DNA of 8,898 nt from Claveliimonas intestinigallinarum (GTDB lineage Bacteria > Bacillota > Clostridia > Lachnospirales > Lachnospiraceae): assembly GCA_019115145.1 (NCBI GenBank), contig DXED01000017.1, forward strand, positions 1 through 8,898, read 5' to 3'. The notes below the pieces were generated by a model that was not told the DNA's origin, made no database searches, and saw nothing but the letters and a program-made list of their open reading frames with translations. Of the stretch, positions 1-7,407 are shown in pieces; position 1 is the stretch's first letter; every line of letters begins with the position of its first letter. The translations under genes were made by a program, and so were the position numbers.

Positions 1-3
1 ACC

Positions 4-64
4 TGATAACCTCCGGCGAAAAGTAAATAAATGCTTTTCAGCCAGTGTTATCATTTTGTTATCA
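4..64. repeat. TGATAACA repeats downstream of guaA
   Basis: The octamer TGTTATCA occurs at 46-53 and again at 57-64, so the two copies start exactly 11 bases apart, about one helical turn. The heptamer TGATAAC at 4-10 is the inverted form. Phased short repeats of this kind beside a conserved gene end are typical of protein-binding arm sites, for instance for a tyrosine recombinase, but no recombinase gene is in view. On the minus strand a GGAGG (positions 14-10) lies 9 bases from the window edge and could be the ribosome site of a gene starting just outside. The function is not established. Confidence 0.4.
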
Positions 65-107
65 AATAGAACCTTGATAGGCTTCAAACGCCCTGTTTAT
101 GCGGGTT

Positions 108-134
108 CTCAAATTCTTTTACTTACTCAAATTC
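108..134. repeat. 9-bp direct repeat at the guaA 3' end (candidate attachment site)
   Basis: CTCAAATTC is present at 126-134, where it forms the last codons of guaA (minus strand GAATTTGAG followed by TAA), and again at 108-116, outside the gene. The copies start 18 bases apart. The 3' end of guaA is a known integration hotspot for genomic islands carrying tyrosine recombinases, so a repeated gene end fits an attachment core or an integrase core-site pair. Nine bases could also match by chance in AT-rich DNA. No clear rho-independent terminator is visible between guaA and the window edge. Confidence 0.35.
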
Positions 135-1667
135 GATTGTTCCCGGCGGCTTACTCGTCAGATCATAGAACACCCGATTAACTCCCTTGACCTCATTGAT
201 GATCCTGCTCATCACCTTCTGCAGCACCTCAAATGGGATCTCAGCTGCCTCGGCTGTCATGAAGTCGATGGTTTTCACCGCACGCAGGGCCACGGCATAG
301 TCGTAGGTCCTCTCGTCACCCATGACGCCGACAGAGCGCATGTTAGTCAGGGCCGCGAAATACTGGTTGATCTCCTTATCCAGGCCGGCCTTTGCGATCT
401 CCTCGCGGTAGATGGCGTCTGCATCCTGGACGATGCGGACCTTCTCAGCTGTCACCTCACCGATGATGCGGATGCCAAGTCCCGGGCCCGGGAAGGGCTG
501 ACGGAACACAAGCTCCTCCGGAATGCCAAGCTCAAGGCCTGCCTTGCGGACCTCGTCCTTGAACAGGTCGCGGAGCGGCTCGATAATTTCCTTAAAATCT
601 ACATAATCCGGGAGCCCGCCTACGTTGTGGTGAGATTTGATCACTGCGGACTCGCCGCCAAGGCCGCTCTCCACCACATCCGGGTAGATGGTGCCCTGGG
701 CCAGGAAATCCACTGCGCCGATCTTCTTTGCTTCCTCCTCGAACACACGGATAAACTCTTCGCCGATGATCTTGCGCTTCTGCTCCGGCTCGGTCACGCC
801 TGCCAGCTTGTTGTAGTAGCGCTCCTGGGCGTTGACCCGGATAAAGTTCAGGTCAAAGTCACCCTCCGGTCCGAAGACCGCCTCCACCTCGTCTCCCTCG
901 TTCTTGCGGAGAAGGCCGTGGTCTACAAATACGCAGGTGAGCTGTTTGCCGATGGCTCTTGACAGAAGGCCTGCTGCCACAGAGGAGTCAACGCCGCCTG
1001 ACAGAGCCAGGAGCACCTTGCCGTCCCCGACTTTTTCGCGGATCGCCTCAATGGAGCTCTCCACAAAGGAGTCCATTCTCCAGTCACCGCAGCATCCACA
1101 GACGCCGCGAACGAAATTGTAGAGCATCTTTGTCCCCTCCTGGGTGTGGAGCACCTCCGGATGGAACTGGATGGCATACAGCTTCTGCTCTTCATTTTCC
1201 GCTGCCGCCACAGGGCAGTCAGCTGTGTGGGCCGTGATACGGAATCCCGGGGCCACCTGGGAAATGTAATCGAAATGGCTCATCCAGCACACTGTATTCT
1301 CGGATACATTTTCAAACAACTTGGAGCTGCGGTCCACCATCACTTCCGTCTTTCCATATTCGCGCACAGCAGCGCGCTCTACCTTTCCGCCCAGCACATG
1401 CATCATAAGCTGTGCGCCGTAGCAAAGTCCGAGAACCGGGATGCCCAGTTCAAAAAGCTCTCTGGAATAGGTAGGTGAGTCTTCCAGATAGCAGCTGTTG
1501 GGACCGCCGGTCAAAATGATCCCTTTGGGATTTTTACTTTTGATGGTCTCGATATCGGTCCTGTAAGAATAGATTTCACAGTACACATTGCTCTCGCGGA
1601 CGCGGCGCGCCACGAGCTGGTTGTACTGACCGCCGAAATCCAGTACAATGACTAATTCTCTTTTCAC
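123..1667 (-). CDS. guaA: GMP synthase (glutamine-hydrolysing)
   Basis: Converts XMP, ATP and glutamine to GMP in the cytoplasm, the last step of guanine nucleotide synthesis. The protein has 514 residues, the usual length for the two-domain bacterial enzyme. The N-terminal class I amidotransferase domain (about 1-190) shows the oxyanion-strand TGGP (53-56), the nucleophile Cys82 in GLCYGAQ, and His169 and Glu171 in FHPE. The ATP pyrophosphatase domain carries the P-loop SGGVDSS (223-229) and KSHHN (344-348). The C-terminal dimerisation domain includes RQPFPGPGL (389-397) and ends in the expected KPPGTIEFE. The start codon is GTG (1667-1665), supported by AGGAGG at 1681-1676 with an 8-base spacer. 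The gene has its own promoter in the gap after the upstream MATE gene. No guanine riboswitch is seen; the leader is only about 37 bases. The gene is intact. Confidence 0.98.
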   Translation of the reverse strand: MKRELVIVLDFGGQYNQLVARRVRESNVYCEIYSYRTDIETIKSKNPKGIILTGGPNSCYLEDSPTYSRELFELGIPVLGLCYGAQLMMHVLGGKVERAAVREYGKTEVMVDRSSKLFENVSENTVCWMSHFDYISQVAPGFRITAHTADCPVAAAENEEQKLYAIQFHPEVLHTQEGTKMLYNFVRGVCGCCGDWRMDSFVESSIEAIREKVGDGKVLLALSGGVDSSVAAGLLSRAIGKQLTCVFVDHGLLRKNEGDEVEAVFGPEGDFDLNFIRVNAQERYYNKLAGVTEPEQKRKIIGEEFIRVFEEEAKKIGAVDFLAQGTIYPDVVESGLGGESAVIKSHHNVGGLPDYVDFKEIIEPLRDLFKDEVRKAGLELGIPEELVFRQPFPGPGLGIRIIGEVTAEKVRIVQDADAIYREEIAKAGLDKEINQYFAALTNMRSVGVMGDERTYDYAVALRAVKTIDFMTAEAAEIPFEVLQKVMSRIINEVKGVNRVFYDLTSKPPGTIEFE

Positions 1668-1710
1668 CGCTTGTTCCTCCTCGTATTTTTTTCCTCAATG
1701 GAATAGTTCT

Positions 1711-1739
1711 ATTATAAAGTAGCAGGGCTCTGTTGGCAA
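1711..1739 (-). promoter_or_regulatory. guaA sigma-A promoter
   Basis: On the minus strand a -35 box TTGCCA (1739-1734, 5 of 6 to consensus) and a perfect -10 box TATAAT (1716-1711) are separated by 17 bases. Transcription should start near 1704, giving a leader of about 37 bases before the GTG of guaA. The -35 box directly follows the T-tract of the terminator of the upstream operon, so guaA appears to be an independent transcription unit. Confidence 0.85.
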
Positions 1740-1740
1740 C

Positions 1741-1761
1741 AAAAACCGACATTTTGTCCGG
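1741..1761 (-). terminator. Rho-independent terminator after the MATE gene
   Basis: On the minus strand CCGGACA (1761-1755) pairs with TGTCGG (1751-1746) with one bulged G and a three-base AAA loop, followed directly by TTTTT (1745-1741). It lies about 40 bases after the MATE stop codon and just before the guaA promoter. A small nearby inverted repeat CAGAC-C-GTCTG (minus strand, around 1785-1798) has no T-tract behind it. Confidence 0.75.
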
Positions 1762-1802
1762 CAGCCGCAAACCGTTTTTTCTCCGGCAGACGGTCTGGTC
1801 GG

Positions 1803-3167
1803 CTAGGTCAAAGCCTGGTGCTTCCATTTCCCGCTGAAATACCGGGCGATAAAGCAGATGCTCCGCACCACCCAGTCGATGATCATGGCCACCCACACGC
1901 CGAACACGCCCATGCCCATATATTTCCCCAGTATATAGCTGAAAATAATGCGGAAGATCCACATGGACACAACGGAGATGACCATGCACATCCTGGCGTC
2001 CCCGGAGGCCCGGAAGGTGGCCGGTATAGTAAAGGCCAGCGGCCAGATCAGCACGCAGCACACGGCATAGAAAATGACAATGTCCGCTGTCACCTCCGCT
2101 GTCTGGCTGGACAGATTGTAGGCCTTCAGGATCAATGGCAGAGCCAACACAATGATCACGTTGGTGACCACCATGCAGGCGTAGGTGATGCACAGGAGCT
2201 TTTTCGTGTAGTATTTCACCTGCCCGTAGTCCCCGGCACCCACGCACCTGGCGATCACCGTCGTCACTGCCAGAGCGATAGCCATGCCGGGCAGCACCTG
2301 GAAGGAGGCGATCACATTGGACACCGCGTTGGCCGCGATGGCGTAGGTGCCGAAGGTGGAGACAAGGCTCAGCACAATGATCTTCCCGAGCTGGAACATG
2401 CTGTTCTCCAACCCGTTTGGCACGCCGATGCCCAATATTTTTCGTATCATATCCCAGTCGGGCCGGTATCTGCGGGAGAGTCTCACATAGATAGCGCGCC
2501 GCCGGTCTGCCAGCAGGATCATGATGAGGATGGCTGCCGTCATCCTGGACACCAGTGTGGGGATGGCCACGCCCTCTGTCCCCCTGTGAAAGCCGTAGAT
2601 CAAAATGGCGTTTCCGGAAATGTTGATGACATTCATAACAATGGAAACTCTCATGGAAATCTCGGAATTTCCCATGGTCCGAAAAATGGCCGCCCCTCCG
2701 TTGTAGAGGGCGATAAAGGGGATGGAGGCAGTCACGATCATCAGGTAGGTGTCCGCATGCCCCATGACGTCCGCCTCAATCTGACCGAAAACGCCGTGCA
2801 GGATCCAGTATTTGCAGGCGTAGATAAGGAGGGTGATGACCACTGCGCACACGGTGATGAACCAGACGAGCTGCTCCGCTGCCTGGCAGGCCTTCTCCTT
2901 CCTCTGCTGTCCCAGATACTGGCCTGCCACCACGGCGCCGCCGGTTCCCAGGGCGGCAAACACATTGATGAGCAGCACCATGATATTGTCCACAAGAGAG
3001 ACCCCGGACACAGCCGCCTCCCCCACACTGGCCACCATGATACTGTCCGCCATTCCCACAAGGACTGCCAGCATCTGTTCAATGATCAGCGGAATGATAA
3101 GAGCCGTCAATGCCCTGTTATCAAAAATATACTGTTTCTTATCTGTTTCTTCTGTTCTTATCTTCAA
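1803..3167 (-). CDS. MATE-family multidrug/solute exporter
   Basis: An integral membrane exporter of the MATE family, probably driven by a Na+ or H+ gradient; the substrate is unknown. The 454 residues match the family length and hydrophobic stretches fit twelve membrane helices in two halves. Recognisable features are Asp41 in the first helix (GMADSIMV), VAGQYLGQ (80-87), the Asn-rich MNVINISGN (178-186), GVPNGLENS (248-256) opening the second half, and ARCVGAGDYGQ (306-316), the second-half counterpart of the 80-87 motif. The chosen start is TTG (3167-3165), with GGGGGA immediately upstream as a weak ribosome site; the next Met (residue 32) would remove part of helix 1. The gene lies 15 bases after the glycoside hydrolase stop codon, so the two are co-transcribed and probably translationally coupled. 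Co-transcription suggests export of a product linked to the hydrolase, such as an aglycone, but this is inference. Confidence 0.9.
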   Translation of the reverse strand: MKIRTEETDKKQYIFDNRALTALIIPLIIEQMLAVLVGMADSIMVASVGEAAVSGVSLVDNIMVLLINVFAALGTGGAVVAGQYLGQQRKEKACQAAEQLVWFITVCAVVITLLIYACKYWILHGVFGQIEADVMGHADTYLMIVTASIPFIALYNGGAAIFRTMGNSEISMRVSIVMNVINISGNAILIYGFHRGTEGVAIPTLVSRMTAAILIMILLADRRRAIYVRLSRRYRPDWDMIRKILGIGVPNGLENSMFQLGKIIVLSLVSTFGTYAIAANAVSNVIASFQVLPGMAIALAVTTVIARCVGAGDYGQVKYYTKKLLCITYACMVVTNVIIVLALPLILKAYNLSSQTAEVTADIVIFYAVCCVLIWPLAFTIPATFRASGDARMCMVISVVSMWIFRIIFSYILGKYMGMGVFGVWVAMIIDWVVRSICFIARYFSGKWKHQALT

Positions 3168-3182
3168 CGTTCCCCCAGCCTT

Positions 3183-5591
3183 CTACAGCTTATCTCTGTG
3201 AGCCTTTACATCAAACGCAAAGATCAGCTCTTTTTCTTCTCCCCGGTACACCGTCAGGCTTCCTGTTCCCTCTTCCCCTCTGGTGCGGACATAGCAGCCT
3301 GACATGCCTCCCTCGAGAGCTGCCAGAGCAGGGCCCTCCAGCTCAATGCATCCCTCCGTCTCAAACCGCAGCACATCGTGGGCGTAGGGAGCCAGATTGC
3401 CGTTCTGGTCCACAGCCCGCAGCCGGATGGTGGCCATGTCCCATGTGTCATCGTCCGTGAGCACATCTGTGTCGCAGATGCCCTCCAGATGGATCTTCTC
3501 CACCGGCGAGATGGTGACTGTCCGGATGACCTGATCGCCCCGCAGGGCCTGGAACCTCCACACAGCTGTCTCCACGCCCCAGCTGCCCATGTATTCGTCG
3601 GTCTCCTCCTGCGATGAAGCCTCGCCGTTCACATCCATTTCCGGTTGCTCTTTCCTTCCGAGCACGGCCTCATACAGCCTGCGAAGCCAGCCTGTCAGGC
3701 CGCCGCTCCGCCTCTCGTCTGCCTGTCCCGCCTCTGCTCGGCCTCCGTCTGTCCCGGATGTCTTTGCCTGGCTGGCATCAGCCCCGGGCGCAGTCCGCTC
3801 TGCTGGCGACTCTCCCCCGATCAGCACCGGCGGATGGGAAAGATGAGGATATTTCCTGGTGGGAAAATACTCTCCTGCCAGGGCATCATTTTTATAGAGA
3901 CGCACCCTATCCCCGTTGGTAAAGACCGCCACCTCGCCGATCTGGCCCGCCGGGTGGTCCCCGATACTCATGGTGCTGCTGACCGCAAGCACCGGCCGAT
4001 CCTCCTGGCAGGAGGCGTAGACGCTGGCCGCCAGCTTGGGGTTGCGGAACATATCCAGGACGCCGTGATAGCAGATTTTGTCCCCGCTGCCAAAATCCTT
4101 GTGGGTGTTGTAGTCAAACATACACCACCCGAAGGTGCCGCCGATATCCGCATGGGAGGCCGCGCTGTCCAGTACCCGGACGTGGCGCATGGCGTGCTCC
4201 TTCCTGTGCTCCTCATCGTCAAATGCCTTTGTGGGGAACATGTGCCCATTGTACTCTGTGATAAAGTAGGCCTTCTCCATATCCGGCGTCACTGCCGCCT
4301 TGGCATCACAGCCCGGATTATCCCCTGTGTGACTGAAGTCATTGTAGGTGTATACGTCCTCCAGCAAGTGGCTCTTTTTCAGATAGCGCACGCCGCCCGT
4401 TGGCCTGGTTGGATCCAGGCTGCGGGCTGTCTCTACGGTTCTTTGGTAGAGTCCGTCATCGTCCTGGCTCTCATTGATCCGGACGCCCCACATGAAAATG
4501 CTGGGATGGTTCCGGTACTGGCGGATCATTTCCTCCGTATTTCTCACAGCCTGCTCCTTCCACTCCTCCCCGCCAATGTGCTGCCAGCCGGGGATTTCCG
4601 TGAAGACCAGAAGCCCCAGCTCATCGCACCGGTCGATAAATGTATGGCTCTGGGGATAATGGCTGGTGCGCACCGCATTACAGCCCAGCTCATATTTCAG
4701 GATGTCCGCATCCAGTCTCTGCGCTCTGGCCGGCGCCGCATAGCCCATATAGGGCCAGCTCTGGTGCCGGTTCAGTCCCCGTATTTTCACCCGGTTCCCA
4801 TTCAGCCAGCATCCGTCCGGCTTCATCTCGATCCTCCGGAAGCCAAAGCGAACTTCCTCTGTATCCATGACATTTCCGAATTTCAGGAGCTCCAGGTGCA
4901 GCGTGTAGAGCCGGGGATGCTCCGTATCCCAAAGCCCTGCCCGGGGCACATGCATGTGGAAATGATCCTGGAAGCTCTGCTCCTCCAGCCGGGCGAAGAT
5001 TTCGCCGTCCTCTCCCAGCACACGGGCCCGGATCTGGCAGCCCCGGGCTCCCTCCGCCTCCAGCTTTACCTCCAGATGCTTTCTGTCATCCGGCATGACA
5101 AAGACATCCCGAAAATGAATTTTCTCCTTCACCTCCAGGTAGACCGGGCGGTAAATGCCTCCGTAGGTCAGATAGTCCACCACATAGCCAAAGGGCGGGA
5201 TATCCAAAGTTTCCCGGCTGTCCACCTTGACCACGATCCGGTTTGTCTGGCCGTACCGCAAAAGCCCCGAGAGCTCCACCTCAAAGGCTGTGTATCCGCA
5301 CCCGTGGACGCCGGCGGATTTTCCGTTGCAGTACACCTCCGCCTGGTGGGCAGCGCCCTCCAGTGTCAGCGTGACGGATTTTCCCTCCCAGTCTCTGGGA
5401 ATGTCCAGTTCTTTTATGTAAGCGCTTACCATCTGATAATCCTTCTCGTTGCAGTAGCGCAGAGGAAGCATCTTCACTGTGTGGGGAAGCTGAACCCTCT
5501 CCAGCTCCTCCAGCCTCTCAGACGGCATGCTGTTCAGACTTCCGGTATAGTGCTGTGTAAAGTACCAGTTGTGGTTGATCTGATAGCGCAT
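3183..5591 (-). CDS. Glycoside hydrolase family 2 (beta-galactosidase/beta-glucuronidase type)
   Basis: A retaining glycosidase with a TIM-barrel core; the sugar specificity cannot be read from the sequence. Of 802 residues, about 1-155 form the sugar-binding jelly-roll (WEGKSVTLTLEGA, YCNGKSAG, GGIYRPV), about 160-255 the Ig-like domain (ending VRFGFRRIE), and about 258-530 the barrel with GLNRHQ (272-277) and NAVRTSHYP (305-313). The likely acid/base is Glu374 in WGVRINES and the likely nucleophile Glu446 in ITEYNG. A C-terminal beta domain follows, interrupted at about 594-665 by a hydrophilic, low-complexity stretch rich in Ala, Gly, Ser, Glu and Arg. There is no signal peptide, so the enzyme should be cytoplasmic. 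The ATG at 5591 is chosen because AAAGGAGGG (5605-5597) sits 5 bases upstream; a Met at 5705 would place the start inside the preceding terminator. First gene of an operon with the MATE exporter. Confidence 0.93.
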   Translation of the reverse strand: MRYQINHNWYFTQHYTGSLNSMPSERLEELERVQLPHTVKMLPLRYCNEKDYQMVSAYIKELDIPRDWEGKSVTLTLEGAAHQAEVYCNGKSAGVHGCGYTAFEVELSGLLRYGQTNRIVVKVDSRETLDIPPFGYVVDYLTYGGIYRPVYLEVKEKIHFRDVFVMPDDRKHLEVKLEAEGARGCQIRARVLGEDGEIFARLEEQSFQDHFHMHVPRAGLWDTEHPRLYTLHLELLKFGNVMDTEEVRFGFRRIEMKPDGCWLNGNRVKIRGLNRHQSWPYMGYAAPARAQRLDADILKYELGCNAVRTSHYPQSHTFIDRCDELGLLVFTEIPGWQHIGGEEWKEQAVRNTEEMIRQYRNHPSIFMWGVRINESQDDDGLYQRTVETARSLDPTRPTGGVRYLKKSHLLEDVYTYNDFSHTGDNPGCDAKAAVTPDMEKAYFITEYNGHMFPTKAFDDEEHRKEHAMRHVRVLDSAASHADIGGTFGWCMFDYNTHKDFGSGDKICYHGVLDMFRNPKLAASVYASCQEDRPVLAVSSTMSIGDHPAGQIGEVAVFTNGDRVRLYKNDALAGEYFPTRKYPHLSHPPVLIGGESPAERTAPGADASQAKTSGTDGGRAEAGQADERRSGGLTGWLRRLYEAVLGRKEQPEMDVNGEASSQEETDEYMGSWGVETAVWRFQALRGDQVIRTVTISPVEKIHLEGICDTDVLTDDDTWDMATIRLRAVDQNGNLAPYAHDVLRFETEGCIELEGPALAALEGGMSGCYVRTRGEEGTGSLTVYRGEEKELIFAFDVKAHRDKL
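5417..5430. promoter_or_regulatory. Intragenic cre (CcpA) site
   Basis: TGTAAGCGCTTACC matches the cre consensus TGWNANCGNTNWCA at every position except the last base, and its 12-base core (5418-5429) is a perfect palindrome. It lies in codons 55-58 of the glycoside hydrolase gene, about 160 bases after the start codon. Cre sites inside coding regions of carbohydrate genes are known to act as CcpA roadblocks to transcription. This predicts glucose repression of both the hydrolase and the MATE gene. Confidence 0.6.
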
Positions 5592-5636
5592 GTTGTCCCT
5601 CCTTTGTGAGTTTGACTGTCGATTTTTCCATAAAAT

Positions 5637-5665
5637 ATGATAGCGCAGGGGAATGTAGATTACAA
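5637..5665 (-). promoter_or_regulatory. Promoter of the glycoside hydrolase-MATE operon
   Basis: On the minus strand TTGTAA (5665-5660) and TATCAT (5642-5637, 5 of 6 to consensus) are spaced by 17 bases. It lies between the terminator of the ECF operon and the hydrolase ribosome site, giving a leader of roughly 40 bases. The -35 match is moderate, consistent with a regulated promoter. No clear operator palindrome overlaps it. Confidence 0.6.
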
Positions 5666-5678
5666 GCGGGAAACCAGT

Positions 5679-5725
5679 AAAAAGCAAGGGAAGAGACAAA
5701 GTCAATACGCTTCTTCTCTTCCCCT
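5679..5725 (-). terminator. Rho-independent terminator of the ECF operon
   Basis: On the minus strand GGGAAGAGA (5723-5715) is perfectly complementary to TCTCTTCCC (5696-5688). The stem can be extended outward by a G-U and an A-T pair. The loop is 18 bases, and TTTTT (5683-5679) follows closely. It lies about 16 bases after the ecfA' stop and separates the ECF operon from the hydrolase promoter. Confidence 0.8.
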
Positions 5726-5740
5726 GTATATAAGATTTCT

Positions 5741-6550
5741 CTATCTTAATTTTGCCACGAAATATTCCACCATCTCTTCCTGAGACATGATATCCTGCTC
5801 AATCCCAAGCCTTGACGCCAGACTGCTGATATAGGGTCTTTTCAGCATACTCTCCGCAAGCAGCTCGTCATCCTGGAATATCTCTCTTGCTGACCCTGAC
5901 TTCAGAAGATTTTTATGCGCCATGACAAAGACCTTCGGGAAATTGTTGACAACAAATTCCATATCATGGGTGATCGTTATGACAGTGGTTCCCTTTTTCT
6001 CCAGTTCGTTCAGGATATTCTCCAGGCATTTCAGCCCATTTAAATCCTGCCCGGCTGTAGGCTCATCCAGCACCAGAATCTTTTCATCCATGGCAAGCAC
6101 GGATGCAATGGTGACAAACTTCCGTATGGACAGCGGAAGATTGTACGGATTTTCCTCCAAATGTTCTGTCAGTCCGCATATCTGCGCAGCCCATTCTGTC
6201 TTTTCTCTGATCTTATCCACGTCAAATCCGAGGACACCAGGCCCGAACTCGATTTCCGCTCTGACCGTATTATGAAAGATCTGCTCATCTGGATTCTGGA
6301 ACACATATCCGGTCACCCTGGAGAGCTGTGCGGTCGTATAATCTTTCGTATCCATCCCATCGACCAGCACCGTCCCATCGGTCGGTTTCAAAAGTCCATT
6401 CATCATTTTTACTGTTGTAGTTTTTCCAGCTCCATTCTGGCCTACAATAGCAAGCTTTTCTCCCTGCTGGATCTCAAAGTCTACGTTTTCAACAGCAGAA
6501 AATCCATTCGGGTATTGAAAGCTAACATTTTTAAATTCTATGATTCCCAT
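5741..6550 (-). CDS. ECF transporter ATPase, second subunit, with atypical signature motif
   Basis: One of two ATPases of an energy-coupling factor (ECF) importer; it powers uptake through EcfT and an S component. The 269 residues show Walker A GQNGAGKTT (37-45), the Q-loop Gln85 in VFQNP, Walker B ILVLDE (158-163), the D-loop AGQD (166-169) and the switch His195. The place of the LSGGQ signature is taken by LSIRK (140-144), which lacks both glycines. This may be a subfamily trait rather than damage, since the surrounding sequence (NLPLSIRKFVTIASVLAM) is otherwise well kept. The gene starts 11 bases after the ecfA stop, whose TAA is part of the ribosome site TAAGGAG, indicating translational coupling. 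It is the last gene of the operon before a strong terminator. Corresponds in role to EcfA'/EcfA2; orthology to the housekeeping pair is not shown. Confidence 0.92.
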   Translation of the reverse strand: MGIIEFKNVSFQYPNGFSAVENVDFEIQQGEKLAIVGQNGAGKTTTVKMMNGLLKPTDGTVLVDGMDTKDYTTAQLSRVTGYVFQNPDEQIFHNTVRAEIEFGPGVLGFDVDKIREKTEWAAQICGLTEHLEENPYNLPLSIRKFVTIASVLAMDEKILVLDEPTAGQDLNGLKCLENILNELEKKGTTVITITHDMEFVVNNFPKVFVMAHKNLLKSGSAREIFQDDELLAESMLKRPYISSLASRLGIEQDIMSQEEMVEYFVAKLR

Positions 6551-6561
6551 TCAGATTCTCC

Positions 6562-7407
6562 TTATCCGCCTATTTTGACAAGTTCTTCCAGCATTTCGTC
6601 TTCTGTGATGATCTTATCCCTGATCTTCAGGCCACGCTGTCTCATCTTATCCGCAAGAAGCACTGTCTGCGGCAGCATGACTCCTTTTTCCATCAGTCCG
6701 ATCTCACTGAGCACTTCGTGCTTTTCCCCGGTTCGTATCAGTTGTCCCTCCTCAAGGATGAGGACTTCGTCGCAGTACTGCGCCACAAGCTCCATCTTGT
6801 GCTCCACCAGGATAATGGTCTTCCCCATCTCTTTCATCTTCTGTATGATGTCAAAGACGCGCTCTGTCTCTTTCGGATCAAGCTGAGATGTAGGCTCATC
6901 TATAACAAACACATCCGGCTCCAGCACCAGCACAGATGCGAACGCCACTCTCTGCTGCTGGCCTCCTGACAATTCAAACGGATTTTTGTCTTTGAGATAA
7001 GTAATGTTTGTCAGTTCCATGATCTTATCTACCCTGTCGCGTATTTCCGGGACAGGAACGCCAAAATTTTCAAGTCCGTAGGCGATCTCACCATAGACTG
7101 TATCTCTCGCGCCAGTGATCTGATTAAATGGATTCTGGAATACATATCCTATCTTGGATGCCAGCTCTCCCATCTCATACTCCTGGAGATTTTTTCCTTC
7201 AAAGAGCACTTCGCCCTCCATCTCTCCCTGATAAAAATTAGGGATAAATCCTCGCAGGATATTGCAAAGGGTTGTCTTTCCGCTTCCATTTGCTCCAAGT
7301 ATGGCATAGAATTTTCCCTTCTCTATCTCTGCGCTGATATTGCGGATGCTGGGCTCGCTCACCAACGGATAGGTATAGGTGACATTCTTTAATTCTATAT
7401 AACCCAT
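6562..7407 (-). CDS. ECF transporter ATPase, first subunit
   Basis: Partner ATPase of the same ECF importer. All ABC motifs are canonical in the 281 residues: Walker A GANGSGKTT (38-46), the Q-loop Gln91 in VFQNP, the signature LSGGQ (146-150), Walker B VFVIDE (166-171), the D-loop SQLD (174-177) and the switch His203 in VEHK. The C-terminal tail beyond about 225 is longer than a minimal ATPase domain, as usual for ECF ATPases. The ATG at 7407 overlaps the end of ecfT by 13 bases and has AGGGAGG (7422-7416) with an 8-base spacer, so translation is coupled to ecfT. Together with the other ATPase it should form a heterodimer in which only one of the two composite nucleotide sites has a normal signature. 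Substrate unknown. Confidence 0.94.
   Translation of the reverse strand: MGYIELKNVTYTYPLVSEPSIRNISAEIEKGKFYAILGANGSGKTTLCNILRGFIPNFYQGEMEGEVLFEGKNLQEYEMGELASKIGYVFQNPFNQITGARDTVYGEIAYGLENFGVPVPEIRDRVDKIMELTNITYLKDKNPFELSGGQQQRVAFASVLVLEPDVFVIDEPTSQLDPKETERVFDIIQKMKEMGKTIILVEHKMELVAQYCDEVLILEEGQLIRTGEKHEVLSEIGLMEKGVMLPQTVLLADKMRQRGLKIRDKIITEDEMLEELVKIGG

Noticed and set aside
69..108. Inverted repeat GAACC/GGTTC as a guaA terminator
   Set aside because: Only five pairs around about 30 bases, and no T-tract follows on the minus strand.
1818..3302. A 494-codon open frame on the plus strand opposite the MATE gene
   Set aside because: Its product is an implausible His/Asp/Gly-rich chain, the complement of membrane-helix codons, with no domain; the MATE reading explains the region.
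3645..5609. A 654-codon open frame on the plus strand opposite the glycoside hydrolase gene
   Set aside because: It is antisense to a gene with clear domains and catalytic motifs, has no recognisable family features and shows the His/Pro/Ala/Leu-rich composition of a shadow of G+C-rich codons.
5592..5705. An upstream Met (5705) giving the hydrolase a hydrophobic N-terminal extension like a signal anchor
   Set aside because: The extension would run through the terminator hairpin and the predicted promoter; ATG at 5591 has a strong ribosome site and begins at the usual GH2 N-terminus.
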